Shown in pieces: positions 53,863 to 63,010 of a DNA stretch of 64,000 nucleotides (its first letter is position 1; every line of letters starts with the position of its first letter). The DNA comes from Bowmanella yangjiangensis. Its GTDB lineage: Bacteria > Pseudomonadota > Gammaproteobacteria > Enterobacterales > Alteromonadaceae. A program made the translations under genes and the position numbers. The notes below the pieces were generated by a model. The model saw only the letters and a program-made list of their open reading frames with translations. It made no database searches and was not told the DNA's origin. The DNA is taken from positions 171,765 through 235,764 of the forward strand of contig NZ_JAFKCS010000006.1 in assembly GCF_017255015.1 (NCBI RefSeq). The letters are read 5' to 3'.

Positions 53863-54609
53863 TCAGTTTGCCGCTTGGCAAATTGCTAAAAAATCCTCGA
53901 CTTTCAGACTGGCTCCGCCTATCAGGCCACCGTCCACATCGGGTTGCGCAAAAATCTGCGCTGCATTAGCGGCATTTACGCTGCCACCATACAAAATTCT
54001 TATTTTTGCTGCCGCATCCTGGCAGAACTTGCCCAGATGGACACGAATAAACGCATGAACTTCTTGTGCTTGCTCAGGCGTTGCGGTGTTTCCCGTACCT
54101 ATAGCCCAAATGGGCTCATAGGCAATCACCACATTTAACAGGTCTTGTTGACTAATAACCTGTGTGACGGCATCTAGTTGGGAAGCAACATAATCAAACA
54201 CTTTGCCGCTTTGCCGCACTTCAAGGGGCTCACCAACACAAACAATAGGTGTCAGACCTGCCGCTAACGCAACTTGCACTTTATCAGCGACAAGTTCGTT
54301 TGACTCAAACTGTTCCGCCCTGCGTTCAGAATGTCCCAATATGACGTATTGGCAACCGAGATCCTGCAGCATAGCAGCGGAAATCTCGCCAGTGTGGGCT
54401 CCGTTTGGATACACACTGAGGTTTTGAGCGCCCAGTTTAATCAGTTCTGCATCGAAACCACTCAGTAAAGTAAAAGGAGGGCATACAACCGAATCCATAT
54501 TCTCTAACTGAGATTGTCCTAATGCTTCCTGCATTTGCTTAACCAGAGACAGGTTACCGTTCATTTTCCAGTTACCTGCCACTATGGGGCGTCTAATCTT
54601 CGCAGCCAT
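53863..54609 (-). CDS. tpiA: Triosephosphate isomerase
   Basis: A 248-residue glycolytic TIM barrel. Catalytic residues are visible: N and K in AGNWKMNG, His in ILGHSERR and Glu in VIAYEPIWAIGTG. The phosphate loop YGGSVNAANA and GLIGGASL follow. CCAGGAG precedes the ATG. It is placed between glmM and secG, as in several Alteromonadales and Vibrio-like orders. Confidence 0.97.
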   Translation of the reverse strand: MAAKIRRPIVAGNWKMNGNLSLVKQMQEALGQSQLENMDSVVCPPFTLLSGFDAELIKLGAQNLSVYPNGAHTGEISAAMLQDLGCQYVILGHSERRAEQFESNELVADKVQVALAAGLTPIVCVGEPLEVRQSGKVFDYVASQLDAVTQVISQQDLLNVVIAYEPIWAIGTGNTATPEQAQEVHAFIRVHLGKFCQDAAAKIRILYGGSVNAANAAQIFAQPDVDGGLIGGASLKVEDFLAICQAAN

Positions 54610-54701
54610 TGTGACTCCTGGCTCGTCTGGCGAGTCAATTCAAAGCGCGCGAGAGTGTAACCAACCGCATAACAAGTTACAAGTGGCTCGCGCGTCAAAT
54701 G

Positions 54702-56051
54702 TTACTGTGCGGTTACTTTTCGTACCGACTCTGCAATAGCCTCGGCCCACTTGCTCGCCAGTTCGTCTTTGGTGGCTTCAACCATAACCCGAATTAGTGG
54801 CTCAGTACCGCTTTTCCGCAATAACACGCGCCCATCATCGCCCATATCTTGCTCCGCCGCCTTTACAGCAGCAAGCACATCCGTGTGTTCCAGCGGTGAA
54901 GACTTGCCTTCACTGTATCTGACGTTAATCAGGGTTTGTGGGAATTTCTCCATACCGCGGCGCAGTTCATACAGACTCATGCCGGCACGTAACATAGATG
55001 TCAGCACCTGCAACCCCGATACAACACCATCGCCGGTTGAAGCAACTGCGAGGTTAAGCACATGACCAGAGCTTTCTCCACCGATGTTCCAGCCTTTTTC
55101 CTGCAGCAGCTCCATTACATAGCGGTCACCTACCTTACTGCGAGCAAAGGGAATTGACAGGCGACTTAATGCGACTTCAAGGCCAAGGTTGCTCATAAGC
55201 GTACCCACAACACCACCGCCGTTCAAGCGACCTGACTTCAGAGCATCTCTGGCAATGATGTAAACAATTTCATCACCATCTACCACGTTGCCTTTATGGT
55301 CTACCATCATAATGCGGTCACCATCACCATCCAGAGCAAACCCGAGATCAGCTTTTTCGGCCAGGACTCGCTCCGTGATAGCTTGCATTGACGTGGCTCC
55401 CACGTCGTCGTTAATGTTCAAGCCATTGGGGGTAGTGCCAAGTTCAACCACCTCTGCCCCCAACTCTCTGAGCACATTCGGTGCGATGTGATAAGTAGCA
55501 CCATGGGCACAGTCCACCACAATCTTCATGCCGGTTAATGACAGGTCTGATGGAAAAGTACCTTTGCAAAATTCAATGTAGCGACCAGCTGCGTCATTAA
55601 TGCGAGTGGCTTTGCCTAATTTGTCAGGGGCAGCACAAACCATTGGCTGCTCAAGCATATCCTCAATAGCCTGTTCGATATCATCGTCTAATTTGAAGCC
55701 ATCGGCTGAGAAAAATTTAATGCCGTTATCATAATAAGGATTATGTGATGCACTGATCACAATGCCGGCTTCCGAACGGAATGTTTTGGTCAGATAGGCA
55801 ATTGCCGGTGTTGGCATAGGCCCCAACAAACCAATATTAATGCCTGCAGCAGACAAACCAGCTTCCAGCGCCGATTCGAGCATATAACCAGAAATACGGG
55901 TATCCTTCCCAATCAACACCTTGTTAGTTCCGCGACCAGCAAGCACTTTACCAGCTGCCCAACCTAGTTTAGTAACAAACTCCGGGTTGATGGCGCTCTC
56001 GCCTACTTTGCCGCGGATACCGTCGGTACCGAAATACTTTCTTTGACTCAT
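54702..56051 (-). CDS. glmM: Phosphoglucosamine mutase
   Basis: A 449-residue enzyme interconverting glucosamine-6-P and glucosamine-1-P for peptidoglycan and LPS precursors. Motifs: [10 protein letters not shown], the phosphoserine loop [15 protein letters not shown], the metal loop [14 protein letters not shown], the sugar-binding GGESSGH and the phosphate site [21 protein letters not shown] precedes the ATG. It lies 39 bp after folP. Confidence 0.98.
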   Translation of the reverse strand: MSQRKYFGTDGIRGKVGESAINPEFVTKLGWAAGKVLAGRGTNKVLIGKDTRISGYMLESALEAGLSAAGINIGLLGPMPTPAIAYLTKTFRSEAGIVISASHNPYYDNGIKFFSADGFKLDDDIEQAIEDMLEQPMVCAAPDKLGKATRINDAAGRYIEFCKGTFPSDLSLTGMKIVVDCAHGATYHIAPNVLRELGAEVVELGTTPNGLNINDDVGATSMQAITERVLAEKADLGFALDGDGDRIMMVDHKGNVVDGDEIVYIIARDALKSGRLNGGGVVGTLMSNLGLEVALSRLSIPFARSKVGDRYVMELLQEKGWNIGGESSGHVLNLAVASTGDGVVSGLQVLTSMLRAGMSLYELRRGMEKFPQTLINVRYSEGKSSPLEHTDVLAAVKAAEQDMGDDGRVLLRKSGTEPLIRVMVEATKDELASKWAEAIAESVRKVTAQ

Positions 56052-56090
56052 AGTGTTCCTTGTATTGCTTTGCCGGATAATTTCCGGTCT

Positions 56091-56921
56091 TTATATTGAA
56101 TCTGGGTCAAGCACAGCCATCGTCACTTTTAACACGTCCACTGTCTGTTTCACATCATGCACACGGATAATCTGTGCTCCTTTCATCGCGGCAATTGTCG
56201 CGCAGGCGAGACTGCCTGCCAAGCGTTCATCTACGCCTCGACCAAGAAGATTTCCCAGCATCGACTTGCGCGACATCCCCACCAAAAGCGGCAAGCCCAT
56301 GTGATGGAAGCGCTCCATCCCTTGTAACAACTGATAATTATGCTGCAAAGTTTTGCCAAAACCAAAGCCGGGATCGAGCAGAATACGGCTACGTTCAATG
56401 CCCACATCAGTGCAAGCTTGGATTCGGTCATCGAGGAATGAAAAAACATCCATGAACAAATCTTGATAATGAGGTTCATTTTGCATGCTACGAGGCTGAC
56501 CTTGCATATGCATCAAACAGACCGCAGCACTCGTTTTTGCTGCAATTTCAAGTGCTCCGGTTTCCTGCAATGCCCGCACATCATTGATCAATCCAGCACC
56601 GGCGCGGCAGGCTTCCAACATAACTTCAGCTTTACTGGTATCAACCGAAACAACAGTATCAAATCGCTGTGATATAGCCTCTACAACCGGCACCACCCGT
56701 GCTAGTTCTTCCTCAACCGACACATCAGCAGCACCAGGGCGGGTAGACTCCCCCCCAACATCGATAAAGGCTGCACCATCAGCCAGCATATTCTCTACCT
56801 GATATAAGGCGCTATCCAGCTTATTGAAACGGCCCCCGTCAGAAAAAGAATCAGGGGTAACATTGAGGATCCCCATTACTTTTGGGGTGGAAAGATCTAC
56901 AACTTTGTCAGCAAATTTCAT
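56091..56921 (-). CDS. folP: Dihydropteroate synthase
   Basis: A 276-residue folate enzyme condensing p-aminobenzoate with the pterin pyrophosphate, the sulfonamide target. Signatures: VMGILNVTPDSFSDGG, DVGGESTRPGA, VSVDTSKAEV and LLDPGFGFGKT. It lies 63 bp after ftsH, beyond a hairpin terminator, so read-through or a separate promoter is needed. Confidence 0.97.
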   Translation of the reverse strand: MKFADKVVDLSTPKVMGILNVTPDSFSDGGRFNKLDSALYQVENMLADGAAFIDVGGESTRPGAADVSVEEELARVVPVVEAISQRFDTVVSVDTSKAEVMLEACRAGAGLINDVRALQETGALEIAAKTSAAVCLMHMQGQPRSMQNEPHYQDLFMDVFSFLDDRIQACTDVGIERSRILLDPGFGFGKTLQHNYQLLQGMERFHHMGLPLLVGMSRKSMLGNLLGRGVDERLAGSLACATIAAMKGAQIIRVHDVKQTVDVLKVTMAVLDPDSI

Positions 56922-56942
56922 TGGATAAATGTTCCCAATAAG

Positions 56943-56967
56943 AAAAAGGCGCTATGTAGCGCCTTTT
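56943..56967. terminator. Hairpin between ftsH and folP
   Basis: GGCGCTA and TAGCGCC pair perfectly around a TG loop (56948-56954, 56957-56963), flanked by AAAAA and TTTT. On the minus strand it follows the ftsH stop. Because folP-glmM lie beyond it, it probably acts as a partial terminator. Confidence 0.7.
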
Positions 56968-56984
56968 AAAGATAACGATGCAGT

Positions 56985-58910
56985 TTAGCTGGGTAAGTCG
57001 CCCGGCTTACTGATGTCCGCATCTGAACTTTTCTTCGTTTCGGCCTTGCTTTCCGGTTTGTTTGACGTATCACCCTTAGGCTTGTTGTCATTATCCCAAT
57101 CTGCAGGGGGACGAACTTCGCGGCGCGCCATCAGATCATCAATCTGTTTAGCATCAATAGTCTCGTACTTCATCAGCGCGTCTTTCATGGTATGCAGGAT
57201 ATCCATATTGTCGCGAAGAATCTGCTCAGCACGGTCATAGTTACGATCAATTACGGCTTTGATTTCAGCATCAATGGCACGCGCCGTATCATCTGACATA
57301 TGCTTGGCTCGCGCCATACTGCGTCCCAAAAAGACTTCGCCTTCTTCCTCGGCGTACAGCATAGGACCCATCTTGTCCGATAGACCCCATTGGGTCACCA
57401 TCTTACGCGCCAAATCGGTAGCACGCTCAATGTCATTAGAGGCACCAGTGGTAACCTTTTCACCACCGTAAATAATGTCTTCGGCGATACGGCCACCATA
57501 GAGACTAGAGATCATGCTCTCCAAATGCTGCTTGGTGTAGCTGAATCTGTCCTGTTCCGGCAAATACATGGTCACACCCAATGCACGACCGCGCGGGATA
57601 ATTGATACCTTATAAACCGGATCATGTTCCGGCACCATGCGACCAACAATGGCGTGGCCGGCTTCATGGTACGCCGTCATTTCTTTTTCGCTTTCCGACA
57701 TCACCATTGACTTGCGTTCAGCGCCCATCATGATCTTGTCTTTGGCTTTATCAAACTCTTCCATGGCAACCAGGCGCTTGTTAGCACGAGCAGCAAACAA
57801 CGCCGCTTCGTTAACCAGGTTGGCCAGATCGGCACCTGAAAAGCCAGGCGTACCACGCGCAATAACACCCGCATCGACGTTATCGGCAATAGGTACTTTA
57901 CGCATATGTACTTTAAGGATCTGTTCACGACCACGAATGTCGGGCAAGCCGACAACAACCTGACGGTCAAAACGGCCGGGACGAAGCAACGCAGGGTCCA
58001 ACACATCTGGACGGTTGGTCGCGGCAATCACGATTATGCCTTCATGGCCTTCAAAACCATCCATTTCAACCAGCATCTGGTTCAGGGTTTGCTCACGTTC
58101 ATCATGACCACCACCTAAACCGGCACCACGCTGACGGCCCACTGCATCAATTTCGTCGATAAAGATAATACAAGGTGCTGACTTTTTAGCTTGCTCGAAC
58201 ATGTCGCGAACACGGGATGCGCCCACACCGACAAACATTTCTACAAAGTCAGAACCGGATATAGTAAAGAATGGCACTTTGGCTTCACCGGCAATGGCTT
58301 TAGCCAACAGCGTCTTACCTGTACCGGGAGGGCCAACCATTAAGACGCCCTTAGGAATTTTTCCGCCCAGCTTCTGGAACTTGGATGGGTCACGCAGGAA
58401 ATCCACCAATTCAGATACATCTTCTTTGGCTTCATCGCAACCGGCCACATCGGCAAAGGTTGTTTTAATCTGGTCTTCACCCAGCAAACGTGCCTTACTC
58501 TTGCCAAACGACATAGCCCCACGACCGCCGCCACCCTGCATTTGACGCATGAAGAAAATCCATACACCGATCAGCAGCAACATCGGGAACCAGGAGATGA
58601 AAATGTTGGCCAGCATTGACGGACGCTCAGGCGGCTCATTGATCATACGCACATCATTCTTGATGAGGTCTGTCACCAAGCCGTTATCGCCAACAGACGG
58701 AATAAAGGTGGTAAAGCTTTCACCACTGCGGGAAACGCCTTTGATCTCCCGACCATCAATGCGCACTTCACGCACCATTCCCTGATTCACCTCATTGATG
58801 AACTGGGTGTAATCATATTGGCGTCCAGAAGATTCCCCTGGGGTAAAACTCTGAAACACCGTCATTAATACGACGGCTATAACCAACCACAAAATTAAAT
58901 TTTTTGCCAT
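56985..58910 (-). CDS. ftsH: ATP-dependent zinc metalloprotease FtsH
   Basis: A 641-residue membrane-bound AAA+ protease that degrades LpxC, sigma-32 and damaged membrane proteins. It starts [22 protein letters not shown], identical in layout to E. coli FtsH, which decides for ATG at 58910 over an upstream TTG. Motifs: two membrane spans, Walker A GPPGTGKT, Walker [13 protein letters not shown], the SRH with [18 protein letters not shown], and the zinc site HEAGHA. The C-terminal tail is charged and variable. rlmE, normally directly upstream, is missing. Confidence 0.97.
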   Translation of the reverse strand: MAKNLILWLVIAVVLMTVFQSFTPGESSGRQYDYTQFINEVNQGMVREVRIDGREIKGVSRSGESFTTFIPSVGDNGLVTDLIKNDVRMINEPPERPSMLANIFISWFPMLLLIGVWIFFMRQMQGGGGRGAMSFGKSKARLLGEDQIKTTFADVAGCDEAKEDVSELVDFLRDPSKFQKLGGKIPKGVLMVGPPGTGKTLLAKAIAGEAKVPFFTISGSDFVEMFVGVGASRVRDMFEQAKKSAPCIIFIDEIDAVGRQRGAGLGGGHDEREQTLNQMLVEMDGFEGHEGIIVIAATNRPDVLDPALLRPGRFDRQVVVGLPDIRGREQILKVHMRKVPIADNVDAGVIARGTPGFSGADLANLVNEAALFAARANKRLVAMEEFDKAKDKIMMGAERKSMVMSESEKEMTAYHEAGHAIVGRMVPEHDPVYKVSIIPRGRALGVTMYLPEQDRFSYTKQHLESMISSLYGGRIAEDIIYGGEKVTTGASNDIERATDLARKMVTQWGLSDKMGPMLYAEEEGEVFLGRSMARAKHMSDDTARAIDAEIKAVIDRNYDRAEQILRDNMDILHTMKDALMKYETIDAKQIDDLMARREVRPPADWDNDNKPKGDTSNKPESKAETKKSSDADISKPGDLPS

Positions 58911-59581
58911 ATCGCTCAACGCTGTAACCTCTGTAAAAACAGTTCTTATCCGGACCGGTTTTCCTAACCGGTATCCTACTCAGTAGTACAAGCTAAACCA
59001 ACCAGGATGTAACGCCTATGAAACCCTTACCCTTCATGTGGCAATGCCGCATTAGGTTCGGCTCCAGAGTCCGGCAGGCTTAGCCTACCAGAGTTCGACG
59101 CTCGAAACTATGTAAACCGGCTCAATATCCCCTTGAAACCGGTTACCTCTTGGCCCCCTTTATTTACGGAAGCCTTCCCCGAACTTAAGGGTGAACTTTG
59201 TTCAGAGAAATAAAAGCCATATCAATCTATAACACCAGCGCCTTAGCAGCCCTGTAGTCACTTCAACTCTGTCGAAGACATCTCAACTCTCGTCACAGAC
59301 AAGGTGTATTTAAACCTGGTTAAATGCTCTACTACAAAGCGTAGGCGCCCCACCGAATTACACCATTTTATCTGCAGCTGAGTCCCACTTTAACAACATC
59401 CACTGACAAAGCGCACTGCCTTTACCTCGTTTTGAGCTTTAGCCAATGTCACCTTTTTTGGCATAACCTGCTAATGTCATTAGGCATGCGCTTAAGATGG
59501 CGGTAGAATACCGTTTTTCAACCCTTTAGACATACCAATTAACGCTGGTGTGTTTTAGTTAAAAGATAAATTTGTAACCTA
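58911..59581. other. Non-coding region between ftsH and yhbY where rlmE is expected
   Basis: About 670 bp without an open frame of credible content on either strand. I looked for RlmE signatures (the VDLGAAPGGWSQ, SDMAPNMSG and KVFQGEGFD types) and found none. It contains an ACCGGTT/AACCGGT hairpin 44 bp upstream of the ftsH ATG, with AGGAA in the loop on the ftsH strand (58954-58972), and a heat-shock-promoter-like pair on the opposite strand. Confidence 0.55.
59132..59161 (+). promoter_or_regulatory. Sigma-32-like promoter motif facing yhbY
   Basis: CTTGAAA (59132-59138), a 15-base spacer, then CCCCCTTT (59154-59161) approximates the heat-shock consensus CTTGAAA - CCCCATNT. It points away from ftsH toward yhbY, which starts 420 bp further on. 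It may be coincidental. Confidence 0.3.
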
Positions 59582-59878
59582 ATGATTCTTTCTACCAAAC
59601 AGAAGCAATACCTCAAGGGTTTAGCCCACTCGCTCAAGCCTGTTGTTCTACTTGGCAACAATGGCTTAACCGAAGGCGTATTAGCTGAAATTGATAACGC
59701 CCTCAATCACCACGAACTGATAAAAGTGAAAGTAGCGACAACGGACCGCGAACAGAAACGCTTAATTTGCGATGCCATTGCTCGTGAAACAAAGGCACTG
59801 AACGTACAACTTATCGGTCACAATCTGGTGTTATACCGGGAAAGTGAAGAGAAAAAGATCCGCATCCCCAAAGGCTGA
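59582..59878 (+). CDS. yhbY: Ribosome assembly RNA-binding protein YhbY (CRM domain)
   Basis: A 98-residue CRM-domain protein that binds pre-50S ribosomal RNA. Conserved parts: LSTKQKQYLKGLAHSLKPVVLLGNNGLTEGVLAEIDNAL, whose GNNG loop is the RNA-binding GxxG, and ELIKVKV, then IGHNLVLYRESEEKK. It is divergent from ftsH as in E. coli, although rlmE is missing between them. The ribosome binding site is weak. Confidence 0.95.
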   Translation: MILSTKQKQYLKGLAHSLKPVVLLGNNGLTEGVLAEIDNALNHHELIKVKVATTDREQKRLICDAIARETKALNVQLIGHNLVLYRESEEKKIRIPKG

Positions 59879-60023
59879 GTCAGCTCGGCCTTCCGCCTTC
59901 GAATTATGATTCACCGACTCGTGGCCATTTAAGGGAAAAGCTTAGCCTTTCTCAGCTGTCGCTACATAATTGATAAAACTGTTTCAATTAATAGATAATT
60001 TCGTCAATCATTTTCCCGGAGAC

Positions 60024-60779
60024 TCAGTTCGTTGCGGTTTGCGCAACCTGATACTTCTGAATCAGGGAATCAACATCCCCTGCCACGCGCAGACTATCAA
60101 GGGCCCATTGCAGGCGCTCACGGAGTGGCTCGGGAAAGGCCGTATTCAGAGCTAAATAGTTCCCCTGAACATCGAGAGGGAACTCCAGTACCGGGATCAA
60201 ATCTTCAATGACAAAACCCGAAGGTTGAATTTGATAGTGAAGCGTCAAAGGTGAACCAATAATTAGATCAAGTTTTCCTTTTATAAACAATTGCATGTCA
60301 GCATTTTTATAGGACACATTTAGCAAGTTTCTACCTTTCTCGAAGCCATGTTTTAACAACACCGCTTCATAAATATCATTAGGTTGAATTCCTATGGTAT
60401 AGCGCGTAGCTTCGCTAAGAGAAGTAAGGGAAATGTCGTCACGATGTTTTAGCCTGTACAGGTAAGACGTTGACTTCACGAGTGGCCCCACCCACTTAAA
60501 CTGCTGCTCACGCTCTTTATATCTGGCGGTAGAGATTAGGCCACTTAACTTATGCTGCCGGGTTAACTGAAATGACCGGCTCCAAGGCAACAATTCCAAC
60601 TCACAAGCAACCTCAGCCCGTTCGCACACCAGCATGGTTAGCTCAGCATTAATACCCACCACCTTACCCTCTTGTATAAACTGGTAAGGGGGAAAATGCT
60701 CTGTGTAGATGGTAATAGACTCAGCCCAAGCAGGCCGCAGCATTGCCAGCATCACGAACAACACTGTCCTGACAAACAT
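60024..60779 (-). CDS. Periplasmic amino-acid-binding-like protein (SBP family 3)
   Basis: A 251-residue exported protein with a signal peptide (TVLFVMLAMLRPAWA). The type 3 solute-binding fold is recognisable in ITIYTEHFPPYQFIQEGKVVGINAELTMLVCERA, ELLPWSRSFQL and MQLFIKGKLDLIIGSP. Ligand unknown. No permease or ATPase is adjacent, so it resembles the many orphan SBP-like proteins of Alteromonadales. The start at 60779 is fixed by GGATGGAG upstream. Confidence 0.82.
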   Translation of the reverse strand: MFVRTVLFVMLAMLRPAWAESITIYTEHFPPYQFIQEGKVVGINAELTMLVCERAEVACELELLPWSRSFQLTRQHKLSGLISTARYKEREQQFKWVGPLVKSTSYLYRLKHRDDISLTSLSEATRYTIGIQPNDIYEAVLLKHGFEKGRNLLNVSYKNADMQLFIKGKLDLIIGSPLTLHYQIQPSGFVIEDLIPVLEFPLDVQGNYLALNTAFPEPLRERLQWALDSLRVAGDVDSLIQKYQVAQTATN

Positions 60780-61009
60780 ACTCCATCCTTTTGCGACTAA
60801 ATTCGGTTGCAACAAAGCCCACCCAGCCAAACAAGAATTATTTTCATGTTAGCACGAAAAATCTATGACGGTTGAAAAGCCTCGGTCCTCAGCAAAAAAT
60901 CAGCTCACTTCAGGGTATCAAACGGTTGATGAAATGAGGATATGGACACAGCAAAGTCAAAAGTGGATGCACTGAAAACGGCAGTGTTGTAGGTTTGGAT
61001 ACTGCAGAA

Positions 61010-61158
61010 GGGATGACAGAATACGTCCTGTATTCTGCCCTACGGGCCGCCGCCGACTGCGCGGCGTTCAAAAATGCTCCTGGCATTTTTGTCGAACCAA
61101 GGGTTCAAACCATGGCCGCCCTTCACGGGATATAAAAGAAAAGCCCCGTCCAGATGGA
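61010..61158. repeat. 149-bp repeat, copy 1
   Basis: Nearly identical to 61192-61340, offset 182 bp, with single-base differences at 61015 and 61049 and near the right end. It contains two perfect hairpins whose loops on the minus strand include AGGA (stem CAGAATAC/GTATTCTG and stem AAAAATGC/GCATTTTT). It stops within the left arm of the tRNA-Ser terminator, so it is a partial copy of the tRNA-Ser downstream region. Confidence 0.9.
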
Positions 61159-61191
61159 AGTGTTTATTCAGTATTGGAATTTGCATCGGGA

Positions 61192-61340
61192 GGGATTACA
61201 GAATACGTCCTGTATTCTGCCCTACGGGCCACCGCCGACTGCGCGGCGTTCAAAAATGCTCCTGGCATTTTTGTCGAACCAAGGGTTCAAACCATGGCCG
61301 CCCTTCACGGGATATAAAAGAAAAGCCCCGTCCATCTGGA
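61192..61340. repeat. 149-bp repeat, copy 2, directly downstream of tRNA-Ser
   Basis: The intact parent of copy 1. On the minus strand it reads, after the tRNA-Ser terminator, a GC-rich stem near GCCGCGCAGTCGGC, GCCC-GTA-GGGC, and hairpins with loops CAGGA and AGGAC. It carries no coding sequence of its own. Confidence 0.9.
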
Positions 61341-61359
61341 CGGGGCTTTTCTTTTATAT
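61312..61359 (-). terminator. Very long terminator hairpin of tRNA-Ser
   Basis: The arms 61312-61334 and 61337-61359 are fully complementary (23 bp: ATATAAAAG, AAAAGCCCC and GTCCA on the left) around a two-base loop. The GC core GCCCCGTCC with A/T flanks gives T-rich ends on both strands. The arm nearest the tRNA touches its CCA end. Confidence 0.85.
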
Positions 61360-61446
61360 GGCGGTGAGGGAGGGATTCGAACCCTCGATACGTTGCCGTA
61401 TACACACTTTCCAGGCGTGCTCCTTCAGCCACTCGGACACCTCACC
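61359..61446 (-). tRNA. tRNA-Ser (anticodon GGA)
   Basis: An 88-nt class II tRNA with encoded CCA. Acceptor GGTGAGG pairs with CCTCACC. The D arm is in TCCGAGTGGCTGA, the anticodon loop CTGGAAA gives GGA, there is a long variable arm (TGTATACGGCAACGTA), and the T arm has GTTCGAATC. Its first 22 bases are duplicated 159 bp upstream. Confidence 0.96.
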
Positions 61447-61449
61447 TAA

Positions 61450-61583
61450 TTCTGTTTTTAGCCGCTTTGTTTAACTGGGTTGATTTCCCAGGAGCACTGC
61501 GGTGTGCTCATTGCTTCGGGCTCCTGCCCTCGCCCCTTTTGGGGCCATCCTGCGGATGTCCAATTTTGTTCCTGACAAAATTG
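61450..61583 (-). other. Dense run of hairpins between tRNA-Ser and its duplicated 5' fragment
   Basis: Read on the minus strand, at least six small hairpins follow one another: CAATTTTGT-CAGGA-ACAAAATTG (61561-61583), a CATCC/GGATG one, CCCC-AAAA-GGGG, GGGC-AGGA-GCCC (61518-61529), GAGCAC/GTGCTC and CTGGG/CCCAG. Two carry AGGA in the loop, as do the hairpins of the 149-bp repeats. No open frame. Confidence 0.7.
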
Positions 61584-61608
61584 TCAGCCACTCGGACACC
61601 TCACCTAA
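61584..61608 (-). repeat. Duplicated 5' fragment of tRNA-Ser
   Basis: 25 bp identical to 61425-61449: the first 22 bases of tRNA-Ser (GGTGAGGTGTCCGAGTGGCTGA on the minus strand, 22 nt) plus 3 bp of flank. The rest of the tRNA is absent here, so this copy cannot make a tRNA. It is upstream of the intact gene in transcription order. Confidence 0.9.
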
Positions 61609-61799
61609 ATTTTATCAGTCTACTTTGGAGTAAAACTCGGGGTGCGACTTACACCAATGAACAAGCAAGCCGATCTCCCCCGTTCAAGCGCCGCGTATGT
61701 TAGGGAATTCATTATTGTTAATCAAGGAAAATATCGAGCTGACCATGTCGTTCGCTAAATAATTAAACAAACGGTTCATAAGTCAGCGCTATATCAGCC
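61609..61799. other. Short intergenic stretch upstream of tRNA-Ser, after nadA
   Basis: Downstream end of nadA and presumed promoter zone for the minus-strand tRNA-Ser transcript (an A/T-rich TGATAAAAT lies at about 61608-61616 on that strand). No gene seen. Confidence 0.35.
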
Positions 61800-62858
61800 T
61801 CAAGCATTACCTTTTACTTTCATGCTATGCGCCGCAGCGAAGTCCAACATGCGGTTCAAAGGAATCATCGCCTTAACCCTCGTAGCCTCATCCACGAAGA
61901 TTTCATGGCCACTATTATCCGTCAAGGCTTGTTCAATGGCATCCAACCCATTCATTGCCATCCACGGACAATGGGCACAACTCTTACAGGTTGCGCCATT
62001 TCCACCGGTAGGCGCTTCAAGGAATATTTTACCTGGTGCCGCCTGCTGCATCTTATAGAAGATGCCTTTATCGGTAGCAACAATAAGACGCTTATTGGGT
62101 AAGGTTTGCGCCGCCTTAATTAACTGTGATGTTGACCCTACTGCATCAGCCATCGCGACTACGTTAGCCGGAGACTCTGGGTGCACTAATATGGCGGCAT
62201 CAGGGTATTGCTGCTTTAACGAAGCCAGCGCCCTGGCTTTAAATTCATCATGAACAATACAGGCACCCTGCCACATCAACATTTCAGCACCGGTTTGCTT
62301 CTCAATATAAGCCCCCAGATGACGGTCGGGGCCCCACAGAATTTTCTTACCCTGACTATCCAGGTGTTCAACGATTTCTAATGCGATACTGGAAGTCACT
62401 ACCCAATCAGCTCGGGCTTTCACCGCGGCCGATGTGTTGGCATAAACCACCACAGTATGGTCAGGATGCTCGTCACAAAAAGCACTAAATTTATCGATCG
62501 GACAGCCTAAATCCAGTGAACAAGTCGCTTCTAAGGTTGGCATCAGAACGGTTTTTTCCGGACTGAGGATCTTAGCTGTCTCACCCATAAATTTAACGCC
62601 AGCAACAATCAGAGTTTGTTCTTTGGCGTCTCGACCAAATCTGGCCATTTCTAATGAATCAGCGACACAGCCGTTGGTTTCTTCGGCCAACGCTTGAATA
62701 ACCGGATCGGTATAGTAGTGCGCGACCAGGACGGCATTCTTTTCTTTCAACAAACGTTTGATACGCTCTTTGTATACCTGTTGCTCCGCTTCATCTAAGG
62801 CTCTGGGCTTAGGCGGAAATGGATATTCGAGAGTATCAATGGTTTGAGTCTGAATCAT
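61800..62858 (-). CDS. nadA: Quinolinate synthase A
   Basis: A 352-residue [4Fe-4S] enzyme condensing iminoaspartate with dihydroxyacetone phosphate in NAD synthesis. The three cluster cysteines are visible in [20 protein letters not shown] and [13 protein letters not shown]. The start of the conserved part, [41 protein letters not shown], matches E. coli NadA. ATG at 62858 gives the usual length; ATG at 62873 is also possible. nadB is not in the window. Confidence 0.97.
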   Translation of the reverse strand: MIQTQTIDTLEYPFPPKPRALDEAEQQVYKERIKRLLKEKNAVLVAHYYTDPVIQALAEETNGCVADSLEMARFGRDAKEQTLIVAGVKFMGETAKILSPEKTVLMPTLEATCSLDLGCPIDKFSAFCDEHPDHTVVVYANTSAAVKARADWVVTSSIALEIVEHLDSQGKKILWGPDRHLGAYIEKQTGAEMLMWQGACIVHDEFKARALASLKQQYPDAAILVHPESPANVVAMADAVGSTSQLIKAAQTLPNKRLIVATDKGIFYKMQQAAPGKIFLEAPTGGNGATCKSCAHCPWMAMNGLDAIEQALTDNSGHEIFVDEATRVKAMIPLNRMLDFAAAHSMKVKGNA

Positions 62859-63010
62859 GGTGCGGCTCGGCATTGCTACGGGGCTGCGGATTATACAAGC
62901 TTTACAAAAGAATTGATACGGCATGACGGTTGTCAAAGAACTATGACATTGATGCATATAAATACGAGCGTCATGTTCTATATATAAAGGCAATGTAATG
63001 AGGAGGAAAC

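Noticed and set aside
61010..61340. CRISPR-like array
   Set aside because: Only two long copies, no short regular spacers and no cas genes.
61074..61474. Open frames on both strands across the repeats and tRNA-Ser
   Set aside because: They read through repeats and the antisense of tRNA-Ser (for example VREGFEPSIRCR), a well-known type of false protein next to tRNA genes.
61425..61608. tRNA fragment as an attachment site of a genomic island
   Set aside because: The duplicated part is the 5' end rather than the 3' end, only 134 bp lie between the copies, and there is no integrase.
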